From Bacteroidales bacterium (GTDB taxonomy: Bacteria; Bacteroidota; Bacteroidia; Bacteroidales; UBA7960), in the NCBI GenBank assembly GCA_007118495.1, contig SKRM01000057.1, positions 58,641 to 122,640 of the forward strand: DNA of 64,000 bases, read 5' to 3'. Position numbers and translations under genes: made by a program. The notes below the pieces were generated by a model. It ran no database searches and was not told the DNA's origin. It saw nothing but the letters and a program-made list of their open reading frames with translations. Shown here piece by piece: positions 7,621 to 16,845 of the stretch (position 1 is its first letter; every line of letters starts with the position of its first letter).

Positions 7621-8610
7621 ATGATTAATAAAATAGGGGTTTTGGGTGCAGGCCACCTGGGAAAAATTCATATAAAATGCATACTGGCCTCTGATGATTT
7701 AGAACTTGTAGGATTTTATGACCCCGACAAGGAAACAGCCGAAGCTGTTGAAAAAACATTTAACGTTCAAAGGTTTAGTTCAGCTGAAGAACTAATTGCC
7801 GCCTCAGACATTGTGGATATTGTCACACCTACCGTGTCGCATTATGACTGTGCATCAAGTGCCCTGAAACATGCACGGCATGTATTTATCGAAAAACCGC
7901 TGACCACTACCCTCTATGAGGCCCGCAAACTCATTGAGCTGGCAGGCGAAGCCAATGTCAAGGTCCAGGTCGGCCATGTGGAACGCTTTAATCCGGCTTA
8001 TATAGCAGCCAAACCATACCTCAATAATCCAATGTTTATCGAAGCCCATCGTCTGGGCCAATTCAATCCGAGAGGTACGGATGTCCCTGTAATTCTCGAC
8101 CTGATGATCCATGACATAGACATCATCCTGAATGTGGTTAATTCTGGTGTTAAGAAAATTTCTGCCAGTGGTGTGGCGGTTGTTTCTGATACGCCGGATA
8201 TAGCCAATGCCCGGCTTGAATTCAACAATGGGTGCGTAGCAAACCTGACCGCCAGTCGTATTTCTATGAAAAATATGCGCAAAACCAGGTTTTTTCAACG
8301 CGATGGATACATTGCCGTCGATTTTCTCTCAAAAGAAACCCAGATCATACGCCTGAAAGATCTTGACGCCAGTCCTGACCCTTTTGCCATGGTCATCGAC
8401 ATGGGTCCCGAAAAAAACAGCAAGCAAATCTGGGTTGAAAAACCTGAAATTAAATCGATCAATGCCATCAAAACTGAATTGGAGACATTCAACGAATCAA
8501 TCGTTAACAATACGGAGCCCCTGGTGACTATCATGGACGGTTATGCTTCACTTGAAGTTGCATACCAAATCATGGAAAAAATCGAGAACAATATTCAACT
8601 ACTTACCTAA
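7621..8610 (+). CDS. Gfo/Idh/MocA-family NAD(P)-dependent oxidoreductase
   Basis: 329-aa dehydrogenase. The N-terminal Rossmann fold has the dinucleotide motif VLGAGHLGKIH (residues 7-17) and the family marker EKPLTT (about residues 91-96); the C-terminal alpha/beta domain contains the catalytic-region sequence LDLMIHDIDIIL (about residues 160-171). Members oxidise or reduce sugars, inositols or related carbonyls, and several act on nucleotide sugars in glycan synthesis. The sugar-1-phosphate transferase gene begins 113 nt downstream on the same strand, which is compatible with a glycan role. The exact substrate cannot be read. Confidence 0.85.
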   Translation: MINKIGVLGAGHLGKIHIKCILASDDLELVGFYDPDKETAEAVEKTFNVQRFSSAEELIAASDIVDIVTPTVSHYDCASSALKHARHVFIEKPLTTTLYEARKLIELAGEANVKVQVGHVERFNPAYIAAKPYLNNPMFIEAHRLGQFNPRGTDVPVILDLMIHDIDIILNVVNSGVKKISASGVAVVSDTPDIANARLEFNNGCVANLTASRISMKNMRKTRFFQRDGYIAVDFLSKETQIIRLKDLDASPDPFAMVIDMGPEKNSKQIWVEKPEIKSINAIKTELETFNESIVNNTEPLVTIMDGYASLEVAYQIMEKIENNIQLLT

Positions 8611-8723
8611 GTAAAATTAAAGGCTCATTCTGTTCATTTCAATGTCGCTGCAGAACAATATGTGTTTGCTGTTGCCGTTACTCTTTTATAGAAATCCCTG
8701 GTCGTTTTACTTGAACAAGTTAC

Positions 8724-10148
8724 ATGGACAAACGGTTACAAAAGCTTCAACTTTTTAAGTTTGTTTTTTTTGACTTTCTGGCAGCCGTCCTGGCCTGGAT
8801 ATTGTTTATCAGTATTCTCAATGCCAATAATGGTTTTGCGTTTGATACAATCAGGGAGCAGCTGTTCATCGAAGAGAACCTGCTATTCAGCCTGATTATC
8901 ATTCCTTTTTTCTGGCTTCTGCTATATTATATCACCGGGACATATAACAATGTTTTTAAGCGTTCAAGGTTAGGACAGTTTGGACAGACCATTTTCATCA
9001 GCCTGATAGGTGTGCTGGTAATATTTTTTGTTATCCTTCTCGACCAGGAAGTTACCACCAGCAAAGAATATTTTCAGTCGCTGGTAATACTCCTTTTGCT
9101 TCACACCACATTAACATCGACCATACGCTTCATTCTCTCATCAAGACTAATAAAAAAAATCCACAACCGGCAGATCGGTTTTAACACACTGATTATCGGA
9201 AGCCAGAAAAAAGCAGTTGAAATAACCAGAGAACTTGAGTCGCAAAAAAAATCATCGGGAAACAAGCTTATTGGCTATGTCTATACGGGGAAAAATGAAG
9301 AACACATCATGGATGGGATTCTTCCATGCCTCGGAAGCTTTGCCAATATCAGAGATATAATTGCAAGCCATGAAATTGAAGAAGCCATCATCGCACTTGA
9401 GCCCAGAGAGCATAAAAATATCGGAAAGATGCTTACTGAGCTTTATTCAACAGATGTGACAGTAAAGATTATTCCTGATTTGCACGATATCTTGCTGGGG
9501 GCAGTAAAGATGACTTCCATATTCGGAACTCCTCTTATTCAAATCCAGTCAGGTCTGATGCCTGCCTGGCAACAATCAATCAAAAGGTTTATCGATGTGG
9601 CCGTTTCTCTTTTCAGCCTGATCATCCTGTCTCCCCTTTTTCTGATTACAGCCGTTGGTGTAAAACTTTCAAGCAAAGGCCCGGTATTCTACCAACATAA
9701 GCGTATCGGGCAACATGGGAAACCATTTATGATGCATAAATTCAGATCTATGTATGTGGATGCTGAAAAACACGGACCCCAGCTTTCTTGCAAGGATGAT
9801 CCACGGATAACACCATTTGGCCGGTTTATGAGAAAAGTCAGGCTTGACGAGATTCCACAATTTTACAATGTACTGCTGGGATATATGTCGCTGGTAGGTC
9901 CACGACCCGAAAGGCAATACTACATTGACCAGATCGTAAAAAAAGCACCCCACTATAAACTGCTTCAAAAAATAAAACCTGGTGTAACCAGTTGGGGTCA
10001 GGTTAAATTCGGGTATGCTGAAAATGTTGATGAAATGATTGAGCGTCTCAAATACGACCTGCTGTATCTCGAGAACATGTCACTGGCTGTTGACTTTAAA
10101 ATACTGATTTATACCGCACTCATCATTCTTCAGGGTCGGGGGCAATAG
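8724..10148 (+). CDS. Undecaprenyl-phosphate sugar phosphotransferase (exopolysaccharide initiation)
   Basis: 474-aa polyprenyl-phosphate hexose-1-phosphate transferase of the WbaP/WcaJ type. Four N-terminal helices (about residues 10-135) precede a CoA-binding-like Rossmann domain (about 145-265), a re-entrant membrane segment, and the conserved catalytic domain with FYQHKRIGQHGKPFMMHKFR, DEIPQFYNVL and SLVGPRPER. The enzyme starts a surface-polysaccharide repeat unit by moving a sugar phosphate to the lipid carrier at the inner membrane. It follows the Gfo/Idh/MocA gene; no Wzx, Wzy or Wzc gene follows, so the rest of the pathway must be elsewhere. Confidence 0.88.
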   Translation: MDKRLQKLQLFKFVFFDFLAAVLAWILFISILNANNGFAFDTIREQLFIEENLLFSLIIIPFFWLLLYYITGTYNNVFKRSRLGQFGQTIFISLIGVLVIFFVILLDQEVTTSKEYFQSLVILLLLHTTLTSTIRFILSSRLIKKIHNRQIGFNTLIIGSQKKAVEITRELESQKKSSGNKLIGYVYTGKNEEHIMDGILPCLGSFANIRDIIASHEIEEAIIALEPREHKNIGKMLTELYSTDVTVKIIPDLHDILLGAVKMTSIFGTPLIQIQSGLMPAWQQSIKRFIDVAVSLFSLIILSPLFLITAVGVKLSSKGPVFYQHKRIGQHGKPFMMHKFRSMYVDAEKHGPQLSCKDDPRITPFGRFMRKVRLDEIPQFYNVLLGYMSLVGPRPERQYYIDQIVKKAPHYKLLQKIKPGVTSWGQVKFGYAENVDEMIERLKYDLLYLENMSLAVDFKILIYTALIILQGRGQ

Positions 10149-10150
10149 GC

Positions 10151-10753
10151 TTATATTAGCCCGGCTTCGATCAGCTGCACAATCTCTTCAATGATGGCGT
10201 CTTCACCTGCAGGATCATATGAAGTTTTGAGGTTATAACCAAACAACCGCCCCAGCGATTGCCAAAAGACGGCAGAAAAAGCCCCCCTGAACTCTCTGAG
10301 TATTTCATATGAAGTATGGCTGGTCTCCCGGTCTATGAGCTTGATCAGTATCAGACCCTGAGAAAAATTGAGCCTTTTCAGATCGTCCCCAAACTGTTCC
10401 TCGATTTCCTTTTCAGCAGAGCGAACAAAACGTTGTCTTTCTCTTTCGCTCTCCAGTTCAAGCAAACGGGCACTGTATTCGTCAAACATTACCCCTGCCT
10501 GACGGGCATATGGATATACCGTTTTTACATTTTGTACCATCCTGTTATACCGGTAGGCAGCAAACCTGTTACGAAACTGCCGGGATGCGACCACCTCCAC
10601 AGGCTTTAGCTCAATGATCAATAAAGTATCGCCATTTTCGACCCTCGCACCCACAGTGGTTCCACGTATTTCGCGGGGCAAAGGGGGGGGTGGCTGATCT
10701 AATGTATCAGGCAACCAACAACTTAAGATTGTGTATACAAGAATGGTGAACAT
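10151..10753 (-). CDS. DUF4294 family protein
   Basis: 200-aa protein with a hydrophobic N terminus (about residues 2-15, ending in LSCW, so a lipoprotein or short signal is possible) followed by a mixed, highly charged domain. Its middle part (ENGDTLLIIELKPVEV, then a Tyr/Arg-rich helix AAYRYNRMVQNVKTVYPYA) matches the pattern I know from DUF4294, a Bacteroidota family without an established function. It is convergent with the sugar transferase gene with 2 nt between stop codons, and is followed by clpX upstream on the same strand with a 72-nt gap. No function can be assigned. Confidence 0.7.
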   Translation of the reverse strand: MFTILVYTILSCWLPDTLDQPPPPLPREIRGTTVGARVENGDTLLIIELKPVEVVASRQFRNRFAAYRYNRMVQNVKTVYPYARQAGVMFDEYSARLLELESERERQRFVRSAEKEIEEQFGDDLKRLNFSQGLILIKLIDRETSHTSYEILREFRGAFSAVFWQSLGRLFGYNLKTSYDPAGEDAIIEEIVQLIEAGLI

Positions 10754-10825
10754 GACGATAGCGAACTTACTTGTCAGTAAAACGCTTTAAAGTATAAAAA
10801 ATTTCGGAAGATTCAAAGTGATGGT

Positions 10826-12070
10826 CTAGGATGCGACCCTCAAAGTACCCAGGCGGGCCTTTTCAACATGTTGACGGGCATAGTCAAGTGTAAGCTTAAA
10901 AACACCGCCTTCTTGATTTCCTTCTGGAATATCATACATGGCGTCAAGCATGATGATTTCACAGATTGATCTCAGTCCCCTGGCTCCAAGCTTGAATTCA
11001 ACCGCTTTGTCAACAATGTATTCAAATACGTCTTCGTCTATATCCAGCTTGATGTTATCCATTTCGAATAACTTGACATATTGCTTAACAAGTGAATTTC
11101 TGGGCTCTGTGAGTATCTGACGCAAAGCATCTCTGTCAAGGGGTTTCAAATATGAAAGCACAGGCAATCTGCCCACCAGTTCAGGGATCAGGCCAAAGCT
11201 TTTCAGGTCTTGTGGTGCTATATATTGCAAAATATTCTCCCTGTCGATGCGTCCGGTTTTGCTGGCACCATATCCAATGGCATTGGCATGCATGCGGGCC
11301 ATAATCTTCTTCTCAATTCCATCAAAGGCACCTCCGCATACAAACAGGATATTCTGGGTGTTTACCTGGATCATCTTCTGCTCAGGATGTTTTCTACCCC
11401 CCTGAGGCGGGACATTGACTATGGCTCCTTCAAGCAATTTTAACAAGGCCTGCTGAACCCCTTCACCGCTTACATCGCGGGTAATAGACGGGTTGTCACT
11501 CTTGCGGGCTATTTTATCGACCTCATCTATAAATACAATGCCACGTTCTGCGGCTGTCACATCATAATCAGCAACCTGAAGCAGTCTGGCCAGAATGCTC
11601 TCAACGTCTTCACCCACATAACCTGCTTCAGTAAGTACGGTTGCATCTGCAATACAGAAAGGAACCTGCATTTTTTTTGCAATGGTTCTCGCCATAAGGG
11701 TTTTTCCGGTTCCGGTCTCACCCACCATGACAATATTTGATTTTTCCAGCTCAACACCATCGTGATCACCCTCTGTTGAGCGAATGTAGTTGATCCGTTT
11801 ATAATGATTGTAAACAGCAACCGACAAAACCTTTTTAGCTTCTTCTTGCCCAACTACATACTGGTCAAGATGCTTCTTGATTTCGTGGGGTTTGAAGAGT
11901 TTAAAGGAAGGTATTTTCTGCTTTTCTTTCAGGGCCTTTTCTTCAGACACAATCAAGCCTGCCTGTTCTACACAACGCTCACATATGTGGGCACCGACTC
12001 CTGAAATGAGCATGTCCACCTTTTGGCCTTCACGACCGCAAAAAGAGCATTTTCTGTCATCCTTTGTCAT
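10826..12070 (-). CDS. clpX: ATP-dependent Clp protease ATP-binding subunit ClpX
   Basis: 414-aa AAA+ unfoldase that feeds tagged and damaged proteins to ClpP. The N-terminal zinc-binding domain has two Cys pairs (CSFC about residues 9-12, CERC about 30-33). The AAA+ core has Walker A GETGTGKT, Walker [11 protein letters not shown], the pore loop GYVGEDVES and the sensor region [10 protein letters not shown]. The length is typical. It lies 21 nt after clpP, the usual tig-clpP-clpX order, and should be cotranscribed with them. Confidence 0.97.
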   Translation of the reverse strand: MTKDDRKCSFCGREGQKVDMLISGVGAHICERCVEQAGLIVSEEKALKEKQKIPSFKLFKPHEIKKHLDQYVVGQEEAKKVLSVAVYNHYKRINYIRSTEGDHDGVELEKSNIVMVGETGTGKTLMARTIAKKMQVPFCIADATVLTEAGYVGEDVESILARLLQVADYDVTAAERGIVFIDEVDKIARKSDNPSITRDVSGEGVQQALLKLLEGAIVNVPPQGGRKHPEQKMIQVNTQNILFVCGGAFDGIEKKIMARMHANAIGYGASKTGRIDRENILQYIAPQDLKSFGLIPELVGRLPVLSYLKPLDRDALRQILTEPRNSLVKQYVKLFEMDNIKLDIDEDVFEYIVDKAVEFKLGARGLRSICEIIMLDAMYDIPEGNQEGGVFKLTLDYARQHVEKARLGTLRVAS

Positions 12071-12091
12071 ATGCGGATGGCGTTGGGGTGT

Positions 12092-12781
12092 TTATTTGTC
12101 TTTATTTGCCTTATTGGCTATGAGCACTTCATCGATCATACCATAAGCCTTTGCTTCATCTGAAGTCATCCAGTAGTCTCTGTCTGCATCTTTCCAAATC
12201 TGCTCATACTCTTTTTTGGAATGATGGGCGATTATTTCATACAACTCTTTTTTGATCTTTTGGATCTCACGGGCAGTAATTTCGATATCCGAAGCCTGTC
12301 CTTCAGCTCCACCCATGGGTTGATGAATGAGAATACGGCTGTGCTTCAGTGCAGTGCGCTTTCCGGGACTCCCGGCACTCAGCAGAACTGCACCCATAGA
12401 GGCTGCCATTCCGGTACAGATAGTGGCTACGTCAGGTGCGATATATTGCATTGTGTCGTATATACCCAAGCCAGCATACACCGAGCCACCGGGTGTGTTC
12501 AAATATATCTGGATATCCTTTTTCGGATCAACTGACTCCATATAGAGTAGTTGTGCCTGAATGATATTGGCTACATAGTCATTGATGGGTACCCCCAGAA
12601 AAATGATCCTGTCCATCATCAGTCGGCTGAACACGTCCATGGTGGCAACATTCAACTGCCTCTCTTCAATGATGGTAGGGCTGATATAGTTTCCATACAC
12701 CGAAGTGTAATTATGCATCGTTTGGCTGCTGATGCCCATATGCCTGGTGGCAAACTTTTGAAAATCATCCCTGTTACTCAT
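12092..12781 (-). CDS. clpP: ATP-dependent Clp protease proteolytic subunit ClpP
   Basis: 229-aa serine peptidase that forms the tetradecameric barrel of ClpXP. The catalytic Ser lies in CTGMAASMGAVLLSAG and the His in RILIHQPMGG; the Asp is in the following helical region (DRDYWMTSDEAKAYG). The oligomerisation segment YLNTPGGSVYAGLGIYDTM is intact. The N-terminal extension of about 30 residues compared with E. coli is common in the phylum. The gene begins 3 nt after the tig stop. Confidence 0.97.
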   Translation of the reverse strand: MSNRDDFQKFATRHMGISSQTMHNYTSVYGNYISPTIIEERQLNVATMDVFSRLMMDRIIFLGVPINDYVANIIQAQLLYMESVDPKKDIQIYLNTPGGSVYAGLGIYDTMQYIAPDVATICTGMAASMGAVLLSAGSPGKRTALKHSRILIHQPMGGAEGQASDIEITAREIQKIKKELYEIIAHHSKKEYEQIWKDADRDYWMTSDEAKAYGMIDEVLIANKANKDK

Positions 12782-12784
12782 GGC

Positions 12785-14191
12785 CTATTGGGTTTTGGTG
12801 TCGTTTTCTGTTTCGGGTGACCCCTGATCCTTTTTGTATTTTTCTGTAACCAGCTTAACAAAGTCATCAAAGTTAATCTTGATTTCGTTAAGCTTCAACT
12901 TTTCCTTGAAAAGCTCAAGGATCTTCTGATCAAAAAGGTGGTCGTAGATCTTCTTGACTTCATCCTTGTTCGAAGCCACACTCTTAACGTATTCATCCAG
13001 GACAGATTGTTCCACATTGTCTTGCCCATATTGCTTTAACTGGGCTCTGATGAATGCTTCGATATGCTTGTTGACTTCGTCCGGGGCAACTTCAAGCTTA
13101 TGGGTTTTGATCAAATGGTTTTCAATAAGCTGCCAGCGGAAAGAATCGGCAAACTGCTCAAATTCATTGTCAATTTTTTCTCTGGTAAGTTCTTCTTTAT
13201 TGGTATCAAGCAGCCAACTCTTCAGAAAACTTTCAGGAAGTGGCAGGTTTGTAGTCTCAAGGATTTTCTCCATTACCAGGTTTTTGAAGTGTTTGTCTGC
13301 ATCTGCCTGATACTGTTGTCCGATCTGCTCGCTCACGAATGAACGGAACTCCTCTTCTGTTTTTAACTCCTTGTCAGGAGCAACCTTATTGAATAAATCT
13401 TCATTCAGATCGGCAGGTTCAACCCTGCTGATGCTCTCAATGGTAAAGCGAAATAATGGGCCATAATTGCCAATTTCCTCTTTCTTCACGCCAAGCATGG
13501 CCGCTGCTTCGGCCTCTGAGCCAACAGACTTGTTCACGTCTATGACAAATGACTCGCCCGGCCTGGCTCCATTAAGCTTGCCCTTAAGTTCGTCATCTTT
13601 GATATACTGGGCATAAACATTGGCCTTATGGCTATGACCTTCATCTTTGGTAGTTGACTCATCGACCATCTCAACAAATTCACCGAAAAGCACATCTTCT
13701 TCGCCTGCTGTTCCAGGGTTGGTCATTTTACCATAGCGTTTGCGGATATCTTTTATATAATTATCAGCAATATCCTGGTCAACAGTTATCTTATGGTAAT
13801 CAACCTCAATATTATCAGATAACTCCAACTCTATTTCAGGTGCCAGACCAATATGGTAATGCAACTCAAACTCCTTTTGTGTTTCCCAGTCAATTGCATC
13901 AGCCTTTGTCTGATCAGGTACCGGATTTCCAAGCACATTGAGCTCGTTTTCTTTAATATGGTTGTACACAGCGTCAGCCAGCAATTTATTCACTTCTTCA
14001 GCCAGCACACTCTTCTCATACATTTTCTTCACAAGCCCCATGGGTACTTTACCCGGCCTGAAGCCCGGCATTTGTGCCTTTTTTTGAACGCTCCGCAACT
14101 CTTTGTCTACTTTTTCACGGTAGTCTTCTTCAGTCACATTGACTTTTATAACTGCCTCCAATGGTCCGTTCTCTTCCCTGATGATATCCAT
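12785..14191 (-). CDS. tig: Trigger factor (ribosome-associated chaperone)
   Basis: 468-aa chaperone that binds L23 at the exit tunnel. The ribosome-binding N domain ends in the signature MPGFRPGKVPMGLVKKMYE (about residues 40-58); a degenerate PPIase-like middle domain and a long helical C domain follow. It is a little longer than the E. coli protein. The C-terminal tail is polar and charged. It begins 19 nt downstream of tRNA-Leu with no terminator between, so the tRNA and tig-clpP-clpX may share one primary transcript. Confidence 0.93.
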   Translation of the reverse strand: MDIIREENGPLEAVIKVNVTEEDYREKVDKELRSVQKKAQMPGFRPGKVPMGLVKKMYEKSVLAEEVNKLLADAVYNHIKENELNVLGNPVPDQTKADAIDWETQKEFELHYHIGLAPEIELELSDNIEVDYHKITVDQDIADNYIKDIRKRYGKMTNPGTAGEEDVLFGEFVEMVDESTTKDEGHSHKANVYAQYIKDDELKGKLNGARPGESFVIDVNKSVGSEAEAAAMLGVKKEEIGNYGPLFRFTIESISRVEPADLNEDLFNKVAPDKELKTEEEFRSFVSEQIGQQYQADADKHFKNLVMEKILETTNLPLPESFLKSWLLDTNKEELTREKIDNEFEQFADSFRWQLIENHLIKTHKLEVAPDEVNKHIEAFIRAQLKQYGQDNVEQSVLDEYVKSVASNKDEVKKIYDHLFDQKILELFKEKLKLNEIKINFDDFVKLVTEKYKKDQGSPETENDTKTQ

Positions 14192-14210
14192 AATGAAATG
14201 ATTTTTTTTG

Positions 14211-14292
14211 TGCGGATGAAGGGACTCGAACCCCCACGCCTTTCGGCACCAGATCCTAAGTCTGGCGCGGCTACCAATTACGCCACATCCGC
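14211..14292 (-). tRNA. tRNA-Leu (anticodon UAG)
   Basis: Class II tRNA on the minus strand, 82 nt. Acceptor GCGGATG pairs with CATCCGC, discriminator A, anticodon loop CTTAGGA (anticodon TAG), a long variable arm TGCCGAAAGGCGT and T arm GGGGGTTCGAGTCCC. CCA is not encoded. Confidence 0.97.
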
Positions 14293-14313
14293 ATGTAGTT
14301 CAAAATTGGAGTG

Positions 14314-14321
14314 CAAATATA
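14314..14321 (-). promoter_or_regulatory. Candidate -7 promoter box for tRNA-Leu (and possibly tig-clpPX)
   Basis: The minus strand reads TATATTTG, followed by CACTC, the same sequence as at tRNA-His, 21 nt upstream of the tRNA 5' end. Confidence 0.6.
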
Positions 14322-14370
14322 CGACTTTTTATGGGAACAGCCACTGAAATACTGAAAAACTGAGGAGAGG

Positions 14371-16524
14371 TCAGCTTGTGGCCCTGGGAAGGGGTATGGT
14401 GAATGTGAAAACTGATCCCTTTCCCGGCTCACTTTGAATGGAAATGCTTCCCCCTTGTTTCTCCACAAACTCTTTGCATAGCAAAAGTCCAAGACCGCTT
14501 CCCTTTTCGTCATGCGTACCGAAAGTGGTGTGGAGGGTATCAACCCTGAACAGCTTCTGTTGGTTTTCGGGTGAGATTCCCACCCCGCTATCGGTCACAG
14601 ATATTTCGAGCATTCCATTGCGCTGCTTTGACGACACATGAATGCTCCCTCCTGACGGGGTATATTTGATGGCATTTGACAGAAGGTTTCGCACAATGGT
14701 ATTGGTCATATTCACATCTCCCCAAACCACCACATCGTTGGTGACCCTGTCAGAAATCTCCAGCCCCTTTTCCCGGGCCGGCCCTGAGAACAGGTTCACA
14801 TTGTCTCTGATGATGTCTTTTAGCTGGAAACTTTCGGGATTATATGAAATTTTTCCTGTCTGCGATCTTGACCACTGCAAGAGATTCTCCAACAGGCTGT
14901 TGATTTTTAAAACCGATTTGTCCAACTCCATGGCCAGTTGTTGTAGTTCTTCGATGGTCAGGTTCTTGATATCACGCTTCAGAATACGTGAAAAACTCAC
15001 AATAGACGCAAATGGATTCCGGAGGTCATGAGAAATAATGGAAAAGAACTTGTCCTTTGTCTTGTTTATTTCAAGCAGGTTGGTTTCAGATATCCGAAGT
15101 TTGGTATTCAGCTCCTCTACCTCCTTTTTTTGCTCCATAATCTTGGTGTTCAGGTCCTGGAGTTTTTTATTCTTTTTTACAATTTCAATCTTTTGCAGTT
15201 CGAGCTGGGTATTGGCCTTTGAAATGGCCAAAAAGCGGTTATATATTATAAAGAGAGTAACCAGAATCAGGGCCAGAAAAAGCAACAGAAAATTACGCAG
15301 TAACCGCTGTTTTTCAAGATTGAGTTCATTGATCTGGTTCACCTTGCGCAAAAGCTCTATTTCGCCCTCTTTCCGCTCTCTGTCATACATAAGCTGCAGC
15401 TCGATGACACGTCTGCGGCTTTCTTCATCGTAAATACTATCCTGGATGGCAAGAAATTGTTTTTGCAGGTTATAGGCACTTTCATAGTTCCCTCTCTGTG
15501 CCATCAATTCACTTAGTTTACGGTAGTTGTCAGCTATAAGTGAGGGTGAACCAATGCGAATGGCAATTCTCAGGCTTTCGTTATAAAACCGGTCGGCCCT
15601 GATCAACGAACCAGTGTCAGCATAAACCTCGCCAAGTTGGTGATACACCAGGGCAATCCCCATATGGTCATTTACCTGCACAAATAGCTCCCTGGCTACA
15701 TTCAGATTTTCAATGGCTTCACTGTGGTTGCCCATTTTAAAGTACAAATACCCAATATTTCTTGTGGTCTGGGCCCTCTCCCTGGTCTCCTTCAGTTTCT
15801 CCCTGATCTCCAGAGCGGCCAGGTAATGCTCAAGGGCCTCAGGATATTGTCCCCTGGCCTTGTAAATTTGCCCCAGGTTATTCAATGAAAAGGCCTTGCC
15901 TCTCTCATCGCCAAAATATTCCTTTATCTCCAGTGAACGCATATGATAGACCTCGGCCATTTCATAATCGCCCTGCCTGTAGTAGGTGGTGCCTATATTG
16001 TTCAATACAGAAGCTGTACGGGCAATGGAGTCAGATTCTTCATAAATACGCAGGGCTCTGAAATGATATTCAAGCGCGTTATCATAGTATCCCTGACCAG
16101 AAAAAATAATGCCCATGCTGGTAATTACCCTTGCCACTCCAAATTCGTATCCCTCCCGCTCGAAGATTTGTCTGGCCTCAAGAATGAAGTCGTAGGCCAT
16201 TGTAAAGTTTCCCATTCGCCAGTATATCAAACCGATATCTGTCAAAGCCCGGGCCGCCACAAGGTGATAATCATTGTTTTCAGCAATTGCAAGACCTCTT
16301 CTGGCGTATGCCAGGGCTTGTCCCGGGTTGCTTGACCGAATTGACCAGGCGTAATTCAACAGAGCATCCATAAACAATGAATCAGACACCGTCTGTTCTT
16401 CAACAAGCATTCTCAAGCTGTCAAGCCTTGCTTCAGGAGCATCCTGAAAATCGTCCCGGAGCGCTCCCTCTAAAGAAAACACCGATAACAACAGATATAA
16501 TGATATAAGGCTAACCCTGGGCAT
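14371..16524 (-). CDS. TPR-containing membrane sensor histidine kinase
   Basis: About 717-aa sensor kinase. Signal sequence (residues 1-20), then an extracytoplasmic array of about seven TPR units (about residues 55-365) with repeated patterns such as LNNIGTTYYRQGDYEMAE, one transmembrane helix (about 411-429), a coiled coil, the HisKA motif FFSIISHDLRNPFASI (phospho-His about residue 499) and an HATPase_c domain with NLLSNAIKYTPSGG, DSGVGI and GSGLGLLLCKEFVEKQGG. There is no receiver or HTH domain, and no response regulator beside it, so it is an orphan kinase. I use the ATG at 16524 because the hydrophobic signal follows directly; an ATG at 16560 is possible. It is divergent from nrfHA. Confidence 0.88.
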   Translation of the reverse strand: MPRVSLISLYLLLSVFSLEGALRDDFQDAPEARLDSLRMLVEEQTVSDSLFMDALLNYAWSIRSSNPGQALAYARRGLAIAENNDYHLVAARALTDIGLIYWRMGNFTMAYDFILEARQIFEREGYEFGVARVITSMGIIFSGQGYYDNALEYHFRALRIYEESDSIARTASVLNNIGTTYYRQGDYEMAEVYHMRSLEIKEYFGDERGKAFSLNNLGQIYKARGQYPEALEHYLAALEIREKLKETRERAQTTRNIGYLYFKMGNHSEAIENLNVARELFVQVNDHMGIALVYHQLGEVYADTGSLIRADRFYNESLRIAIRIGSPSLIADNYRKLSELMAQRGNYESAYNLQKQFLAIQDSIYDEESRRRVIELQLMYDRERKEGEIELLRKVNQINELNLEKQRLLRNFLLLFLALILVTLFIIYNRFLAISKANTQLELQKIEIVKKNKKLQDLNTKIMEQKKEVEELNTKLRISETNLLEINKTKDKFFSIISHDLRNPFASIVSFSRILKRDIKNLTIEELQQLAMELDKSVLKINSLLENLLQWSRSQTGKISYNPESFQLKDIIRDNVNLFSGPAREKGLEISDRVTNDVVVWGDVNMTNTIVRNLLSNAIKYTPSGGSIHVSSKQRNGMLEISVTDSGVGISPENQQKLFRVDTLHTTFGTHDEKGSGLGLLLCKEFVEKQGGSISIQSEPGKGSVFTFTIPLPRATS

Positions 16525-16584
16525 AGTCAATCCTTTGGCAAAAACCGGGTAAAAATACAAACATTAACACATTTGAATATCATA

Positions 16585-16592
16585 CAAAAGTA
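16585..16592 (-). promoter_or_regulatory. Candidate -7 promoter box for the TPR sensor kinase
   Basis: The minus strand reads TACTTTTG, a TAnnTTTG match, with a T-rich stretch near the -33 position. It lies 60 nt upstream of the chosen start. Confidence 0.4.
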
Positions 16593-16690
16593 GGCTATTT
16601 CGGTGATAAAAACATCATATTGGCTAATTAAATATATGTTTTTTATTACTAAGCTGCAAAAAAAAGCCCAACTATCTATCCTGAAAACAT

Positions 16691-16729
16691 ATATGCGCAT
16701 ATGTAGCTGAACATTTGAAGTTTACAAAT
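16691..16729. promoter_or_regulatory. Two adjacent palindromes upstream of nrfH (possible operators)
   Basis: ATATGCGCATAT at 16691-16702 is a perfect 12-bp palindrome. ATTTG-N7-CAAAT at 16713-16729 has 5-bp perfect arms. Both lie 117-155 bp upstream of nrfH, in the region shared with the divergent kinase. The second resembles the dyads bound by Crp/Fnr-type regulators, but no factor can be named from sequence. Confidence 0.35.
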
Positions 16730-16845
16730 CTATTTTTATTTAGTCTGAACAACAATTTACCAAATAACGGGGGGGATTACATCCATAGGAGATATTTTTT
16801 TTATATATTTCAGTACCATTTCTCCTGTTACTATAACACCCGCTT

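Larger units (their letters stand above)
16525..16845. other. Divergent intergenic region between the TPR kinase and nrfH
   Basis: About 320 bp of AT-rich DNA. It holds a likely kinase promoter on the minus strand (16585-16592), two palindromes (16691-16702 and 16713-16729), an imperfect -7-like TATTTTTA at 16731-16738, and a run of seven G at about 16769-16775. I see no coding potential or structured RNA. Confidence 0.5.

Noticed and set aside
13853..14347. A 164-codon plus-strand frame antisense to tig and tRNA-Leu
   Set aside because: It runs across the tRNA and opposite a conserved gene, with no recognisable domain; a chance frame.
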